From an uncultured Porphyromonadaceae bacterium (GTDB lineage Bacteria; Bacteroidota; Bacteroidia; Bacteroidales; Muribaculaceae), in contig CAMWLX010000119.1 of NCBI GenBank assembly GCA_947175225.1, positions 1 through 9,121 of the forward strand: a stretch of DNA of 9,121 nucleotides. Reading direction: 5' to 3'. How positions within the stretch are numbered: the stretch's first letter is position 1; each line of letters starts with the position of its first letter. Below the pieces are notes generated by a model, which was not told the DNA's origin, ran no database searches, and saw only the letters and a program-made list of their open reading frames with translations. This document shows, one piece after another, positions 5,769 to 9,121 of this stretch. Made by a program: the position numbers and the translations under genes.

Positions 5769-6488
5769 TCAGATACAAATGTAAATCAATAGCAGATGAG
5801 CCGGATAAACGGCATAGAAGGCATATTTGGCTGTCTTGCCCCGGATAAATCCTCGTGAGCCATCATAGAGGAAGATCACAGCTGACGCCAGAACAGCCCC
5901 TGCTACGCCGTAGTGAGCCATAAGGGGGAATGTGAAGATAATCTGCAGAAGAGCCTGCGAGGGGAAACAGATATGCCGCCGTTCCAGCCACGGATTTATT
6001 GTATTGAAACGGAGAATATAGAACAGCACAATAATAGCCACACCCCTCCAGTCATAATCAGAACCGAACCACCACGCCGCCACTGCAATGAGAGAAACCG
6101 ATATGAACGAAAGTGGCTCATGTTCACACAGCCGATCGAATATAGCAAGAGCCACCACACCAAGGGCGAGAGTAAACATCACATTGTGGGTGCCGTCGAA
6201 ACCGTTAAGGAGATACCAGGGCAATTCACTTATTATGCCGAATACCAAAAGCATAAGGAAATACCTCATTCGGTTACGGCTGTGAGCGAAACCCTCCGCC
6301 ACAAGAAAGGCGAACACCGGGAAGGCGATTCTGCCGAAACAGCGTAACGGCTCATAAAGAGCGTCGCCTTGACCTAACAGGAAGTATGCGCAATGGTCGG
6401 CAATCATCGAGAGAATCGCAATAATCTTCAGAGCGCTTCCGCTCAACCGCAGGGAGAGAGGCAGGGAAATGGGAAAGGCTGTATCCAT
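5769..6488 (-). CDS. traX: TraX-family integral membrane protein
   Basis: This is a polytopic membrane protein of 239 residues from the chosen start, with about 8 hydrophobic segments. It shows TraX (PF05857) hallmarks: an N-terminal SALKIIAILSMIADH, FGRIAFPVFAFLVAEGF, THNVMFTLALGV, YDWRGVAIIVLFY and the C-terminal YAVYPAHLLLIY. In F-like plasmids TraX acetylates the N terminus of pilin; Bacteroidales and Firmicutes homologues are common but their substrates are unknown. I chose the ATG at 6486-6488, which starts 4 bp after the coupling-protein stop, has AGGA upstream, and gives MDTAFPISLPLSLR. An in-frame ATG at 6518 (10 more residues) would overlap the coupling gene by 26 bp. The frame is intact and transcribed with the upstream coupling protein; a hairpin follows the stop. 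Confidence 0.85.
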   Translation of the reverse strand: MDTAFPISLPLSLRLSGSALKIIAILSMIADHCAYFLLGQGDALYEPLRCFGRIAFPVFAFLVAEGFAHSRNRMRYFLMLLVFGIISELPWYLLNGFDGTHNVMFTLALGVVALAIFDRLCEHEPLSFISVSLIAVAAWWFGSDYDWRGVAIIVLFYILRFNTINPWLERRHICFPSQALLQIIFTFPLMAHYGVAGAVLASAVIFLYDGSRGFIRGKTAKYAFYAVYPAHLLLIYICI

Positions 6489-6492
6489 AATG

Positions 6493-8307
6493 TCATTCCT
6501 GTATTCCGAGAAGTTCACGCACCATATCCTCCACCTCCTGATTCACCCGTTTGAAATTACGGTTGAGCATAATCTCCTTCTCACGCTCGTTCTGGAAGGA
6601 ATAGATTTTGGGAAGATCCACATAACGGCTCTCCTCCTCCTTTATCCTCGCCATATCGAAATGTGTCTTGCAGAAATACTTTGTCGTCTTGAACTCCTCA
6701 GACTCCGCAATATCGAAATGCGAAAGCATCTTGTCATCGGTGACCGTGAAATCACGTGCCGCCTGACCTGCAAGCCAACCGGTAGCCATATCAGCGATTT
6801 TCGCCGCCGGAACGAGGTAGTCCATCTTCTCCGATATTGATGTCGATATTTTTGAGTCGTTGATTGTGATTGAAGTGGATGTCTGCTTGGCTTTGCCGAA
6901 CACGTCATTTTGCGCCCACTCCAGAGTCTCCTTGTTACGCGCCGCGCCCATGAAGATGTTTCCGCAGGTGGTGATGATTTTTTGCATTCCCACCTTGCCG
7001 TAATCAGCCTCAAGCTGCGGCAACTCCTGAAATCCCAGAGTAACGGCTACCTTGTTGGAACGAGCCGTACCTATAAGACGGTCGATCTTATGAAAGTAGA
7101 GTGTGGGGAGCTCATCGACGATAATGCTCACCGGGATATTTCCTTTGGAATTGACACGTGTAATCAGTCGGTTCAGCACAAGAGCGTTAAGGGAGCCAAT
7201 TACCTGCTCCTTCTCCGTGTCGTTGGCAATCACCAGATAGCTCGGACTCGCAGGGTCGGAAATCTTCAGGTCGAAATCGTCACCCGTGAACACCCAATAG
7301 GCTTCAGGGGAAACGAGCCTTGCGGCATTTACGCGCAGTGTTCCCACCATTCCCTCCAACTGGTCGTTGGCTTTATTCTCATAGGCACTTTTGAACGGAG
7401 CCATCAAGGAGGAAATCTTATCGTCCATCATCAGGATGTCAAATACTTCCGAATACTTGCGCCCTAAGAATGACAGAACGTGTGGCATATCCGAATACTC
7501 GCCGGTTATGGTATCAGGTTCAACCTCGTTCCCGAATTCGTCCTCATACCAGCACCTGTCAATAAGGATTAGTTTTCCAACCCTGTCGACATAGGAGTAT
7601 CCGTTAAGGTCTACAAACATTCTGTCCTCGTCAGTTGAGACAAATCTTCCGTTCTCGTCTACGAAGTCAAGAACCACCTCCCCCTGCTCGTTGATGGCGT
7701 TGTAGTCGTCCCAGTTGCGTATCACTATCTCCAGTTTCTTTCCCTCATGGGATATGAAGCGTCTCAGCTTCCTGCCGTTCTTATATCCTACGGGATGGAA
7801 ATTCACAAAGAAATATATGATGGCCGCGAGGAAGTTTTCAGCAGAATTGGTGAAGAAGGCCTCCGAACCTCCTTTCTTTTCGCCACCACCTTTATTCAGA
7901 GAGGCAAGCAGTGTCGCCGCCGTCTCTGAAGCCGCCGCAAGGTCAGGGATATATTTCCGCTGAATAGGATTTATACGGTTAGAATACTCCACGTCCGTAA
8001 AATTCACAATACGGAAACCGCACTTATCCGGGAGCTTCTTATAATGCTGGTTCTTACAGTATTGATAGAAAAGAGTCTTTGCCAGTGTGGGAAACTTATA
8101 ATCATAAACCATCATAGCGAAACCCTTTGCGGCATGTTGCCGTATGAAAGGGTCGATGATACCGAAGGACTTACCCGAACCAGGTGTACCTAAGACAATC
8201 GTTCCCCGGAACGGGGTACATAGTTTTTGAGTAATCGTCTGATATTCAGACTTGCCAAAATGGGATTTTGGGAAATTGTTCCCAAATTGTTCCCAAGCCG
8301 TATTCAA
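6493..8307 (-). CDS. traG: TraG/VirD4-type conjugative coupling protein, N-terminally truncated
   Basis: A 604-residue open frame of the type IV coupling-protein ATPase that delivers the relaxase-DNA complex to the secretion channel. Walker A is GTPGSGKS (40-47; 8167-8190), Walker B is SIIVDELP (394-401), then ARSNKVAVTLGFQELPQL (415-432) with the conserved Gln, and STSISEKMDYLVPAAKIADM near 488-507. Full-length Bacteroidales relatives have about 150-200 more N-terminal residues with membrane helices; these are absent. No ATG lies upstream of the P-loop. The frame starts at TTG (8305-8307), and an in-frame TGA stands at 8380-8382. The gene has therefore lost its 5' end or been joined to new sequence near 8305-8380. 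A soluble product could still hydrolyse ATP but would lack its membrane anchor. Residues about 173-271 (7495-7791) are an acidic insert not found in the CTnDOT-type relatives I know. Confidence 0.8.
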   Translation of the reverse strand: MNTAWEQFGNNFPKSHFGKSEYQTITQKLCTPFRGTIVLGTPGSGKSFGIIDPFIRQHAAKGFAMMVYDYKFPTLAKTLFYQYCKNQHYKKLPDKCGFRIVNFTDVEYSNRINPIQRKYIPDLAAASETAATLLASLNKGGGEKKGGSEAFFTNSAENFLAAIIYFFVNFHPVGYKNGRKLRRFISHEGKKLEIVIRNWDDYNAINEQGEVVLDFVDENGRFVSTDEDRMFVDLNGYSYVDRVGKLILIDRCWYEDEFGNEVEPDTITGEYSDMPHVLSFLGRKYSEVFDILMMDDKISSLMAPFKSAYENKANDQLEGMVGTLRVNAARLVSPEAYWVFTGDDFDLKISDPASPSYLVIANDTEKEQVIGSLNALVLNRLITRVNSKGNIPVSIIVDELPTLYFHKIDRLIGTARSNKVAVTLGFQELPQLEADYGKVGMQKIITTCGNIFMGAARNKETLEWAQNDVFGKAKQTSTSITINDSKISTSISEKMDYLVPAAKIADMATGWLAGQAARDFTVTDDKMLSHFDIAESEEFKTTKYFCKTHFDMARIKEEESRYVDLPKIYSFQNEREKEIMLNRNFKRVNQEVEDMVRELLGIQE

Positions 8308-8412
8308 TCGCCCTGTGGCTGTTCGGTTGATGAAACAAAGGGCAGATTTAGTTAGATTTGTGAGGAAGTCATCACGACTTCAAAGTGAGATTGGCGGTCG
8401 TCCGTTGATTTT

Positions 8413-8435
8413 TTAGAGTTCAAAGCGAACTCTAA
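8413..8435. repeat. Perfect 9-bp inverted repeat
   Basis: TTAGAGTTC (8413-8421) and GAACTCTAA (8427-8435) are separated by AAAGC. The T-run precedes rather than follows the stem on the plus strand, so it is not a standard intrinsic terminator. It may be a regulatory or protein-binding site upstream of the coupling gene. Confidence 0.5.
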
Positions 8436-8481
8436 CATAGCCTTTGGGACGAAACCGAAGCATTCTGTCTTAATTCAAATG

Positions 8482-8489
8482 CAAAATTA
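8482..8489 (-). promoter_or_regulatory. Candidate leftward -7 box upstream of the coupling gene
   Basis: On the minus strand the bases read TAATTTTG, fitting the Bacteroidota consensus TAnnTTTG. No good -33 TTTG lies 19-21 bp upstream. It would drive leftward transcription into the truncated coupling gene and traX after a leader of about 165 nt. Confidence 0.35.
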
Positions 8490-8623
8490 CAAATTATTTT
8501 TGTTAATCCACCTATACAGAGTGAGAAAAATCATCGGCAATGTCAAGTTTAGACTTTATTCACCGAAAATAAGTAGTGCAAAGTGGTGTGAATGAAACGT
8601 TCTATGTGTCGATTATCAGAAAA

Positions 8624-8657
8624 AACAAATATTTCACTTTCGAATGAAATATTTGTT
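8624..8657. repeat. Perfect 13-bp inverted repeat, candidate operator
   Basis: AACAAATATTTCA (8624-8636) and TGAAATATTTGTT (8645-8657) flank an 8-bp centre that holds TTCGAA. It ends one base before the -7 box of the putative toxin gene and covers its -33 region. That is where an HTH antitoxin would bind to repress its own operon. Confidence 0.7.
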
Positions 8658-8658
8658 G

Positions 8659-8666
8659 TAACTTTG
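8659..8666 (+). promoter_or_regulatory. -7 box of the putative toxin operon
   Basis: TAACTTTG fits the Bacteroidota -7 consensus TAnnTTTG and lies 24 bp before the ATG. The -33 region (about 8636-8641, ACTTTC) is inside the inverted repeat and matches TTTG only with one mismatch and short spacing. Confidence 0.55.
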
Positions 8667-8690
8667 CGTTATAGTAATATAATAAAGAAC

Positions 8691-9121
8691 ATGACTATGA
8701 GTGAAGTAGAACTAATTTTATTGGAAGAAGGCAATCAATGCACTCTCTATTCCATTCAATTTAATTCAGAAGATACATCAGAGTATGAACGCTTCTATAA
8801 TAAATTCATAGAAGATGCCAAACTCAATAGAGATCTTCTGCGTATAGTCCAGATACTTGGTAAAATTGCCGACGAAGGTGCGCTTGAACGCCGATTCCGA
8901 CCCGAAGGGAAGATGAATGATTCGGTGGTGGCTCTACCGGTACTTTCGTCAAAATTGCGATTATATTGCCTGCGTCTTTCCAATGGTATCCTTATTCTTG
9001 GAAATGGTGGAGTTAAAAATTCACGTACATACGAAGAAGATGATTCATTACGTGGATATGTACTTAATCTTCAAAAATTTGAAGAACTGTTAAAGGAAGG
9101 TCAGAAAAATGGTTCTGTGAT
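8691..9121 (+). CDS. RelE/HigB-like putative toxin of a toxin-antitoxin pair, 3' end outside window
   Basis: ATG at 8691 opens a frame with no stop for 143 codons to the window edge. MTMSEVELILLEE begins a strand-rich N-terminal region. The recognisable part is GALERRFRPEGKMNDSVVALPV, then SSKLRLYCLRLSNGILILGNGGVKNSRTYEEDDSL and a helix (LNLQKFEELLKEGQ). The pattern of an Arg-rich strand, LRLYCLRL and a GNGG loop before a C-terminal helix resembles Bacteroidota HigB/RelE-fold toxins encoded just ahead of an HTH antitoxin. Such toxins usually cleave mRNA on ribosomes. Base composition is A+T-rich, as for the Abi gene. A strong dyad at the promoter supports autoregulation. I recall the family from sequence alone, and the antitoxin is outside the window. 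It could instead be a non-toxin protein of unknown function. ATG at 8697 is an alternative start. Confidence 0.55.
   Translation, partial: MTMSEVELILLEEGNQCTLYSIQFNSEDTSEYERFYNKFIEDAKLNRDLLRIVQILGKIADEGALERRFRPEGKMNDSVVALPVLSSKLRLYCLRLSNGILILGNGGVKNSRTYEEDDSLRGYVLNLQKFEELLKEGQKNGSV

Larger units (their letters stand above)
8308..8690. other. 383-bp A+T-rich intergenic region between divergent genes
   Basis: No gene is visible on either strand. The left part (8308-8382) is open in the coupling-protein frame but is not clearly homologous to it. It contains a 6-bp hairpin GAAGTC/GACTTC (8365-8381), a 9-bp hairpin (8413-8435), a leftward -7 box (8482-8489), and a rightward operator and promoter (8624-8666). 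It may hold the junction between the element and other DNA; no integrase, relaxase or tRNA is visible to confirm that. Confidence 0.5.

Noticed and set aside
5913..6347. 144-codon plus-strand frame
   Set aside because: It lies opposite traX, whose membrane segments and TraX motifs are clear.
6910..7467. 185-codon plus-strand open frame
   Set aside because: It is antisense to the coupling-protein ATPase core and has no recognisable motif.
8413..8435. Intrinsic terminator
   Set aside because: The stem is good but neither strand has a U-run after the stem; it is listed only as an inverted repeat.
1..9121. CRISPR array, insertion-sequence ends or tandem repeats
   Set aside because: No regularly spaced repeats, transposase frames or paired terminal repeats were seen.

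Overview
The window looks like part of a Bacteroidales (Bacteroidota) genome. The gene families are those of gut Bacteroidales conjugative elements: a TraG-type coupling protein, TraX, an ArdC-like antirestriction protein, a Toprim primase, a stand-alone MutS domain I-like protein and a DUF3945/DUF4099-like protein. Three candidate -7 boxes fit the Bacteroidota consensus TAnnTTTG. Family names come from recognising sequences by eye; no search was run.

Left block, 1-4230, minus strand: a decayed piece of a conjugative-element operon. Read 5' to 3', leftward, it holds an N-truncated DUF3945-like gene, a MutS domain I-like gene broken at a run of eight identical bases, a small acidic gene with an in-frame TAG, an ardC-like gene with its zinc-protease motif but a broken 3' part, a Toprim primase that seems to have lost most of its N-terminal third, a secreted transfer protein whose last residues run out of frame into the tail of another gene, and the first codons of one more gene. 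Native starts and stops still sit 2-31 bp apart or overlap, so this was one operon.

Breakpoint and cargo, 4223-5640, plus strand: the truncated DUF3945-like gene abuts the C-terminal end of a glucosaminidase (conjugation lysozyme type) in the opposite orientation. An intact, A+T-richer Abi_2-family gene with a HEPN RNase motif follows, ending at a strong intrinsic terminator.

Right transfer block, 5730-8307, minus strand: a TraG/VirD4-type coupling protein that keeps its ATPase motifs but lacks the N-terminal membrane region, followed 4 bp later by TraX.

Right edge, 8308-9121: a 383 bp A+T-rich intergenic region with hairpins, a leftward -7 box and a perfect 13-bp inverted repeat beside a rightward promoter. 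This leads to a small RelE/HigB-like toxin-type gene that runs off the window.

Overall, this reads as a decaying or rearranged integrative element in which most transfer and establishment genes are damaged while the two defence or addiction-type genes (Abi and the putative toxin) are uninterrupted. No confident new multi-gene system was found. The most unusual points are the MutS-like protein lacking the mismatch-stacking Phe, the large acidic insert in the coupling protein, and the concentration of independent lesions in one operon.
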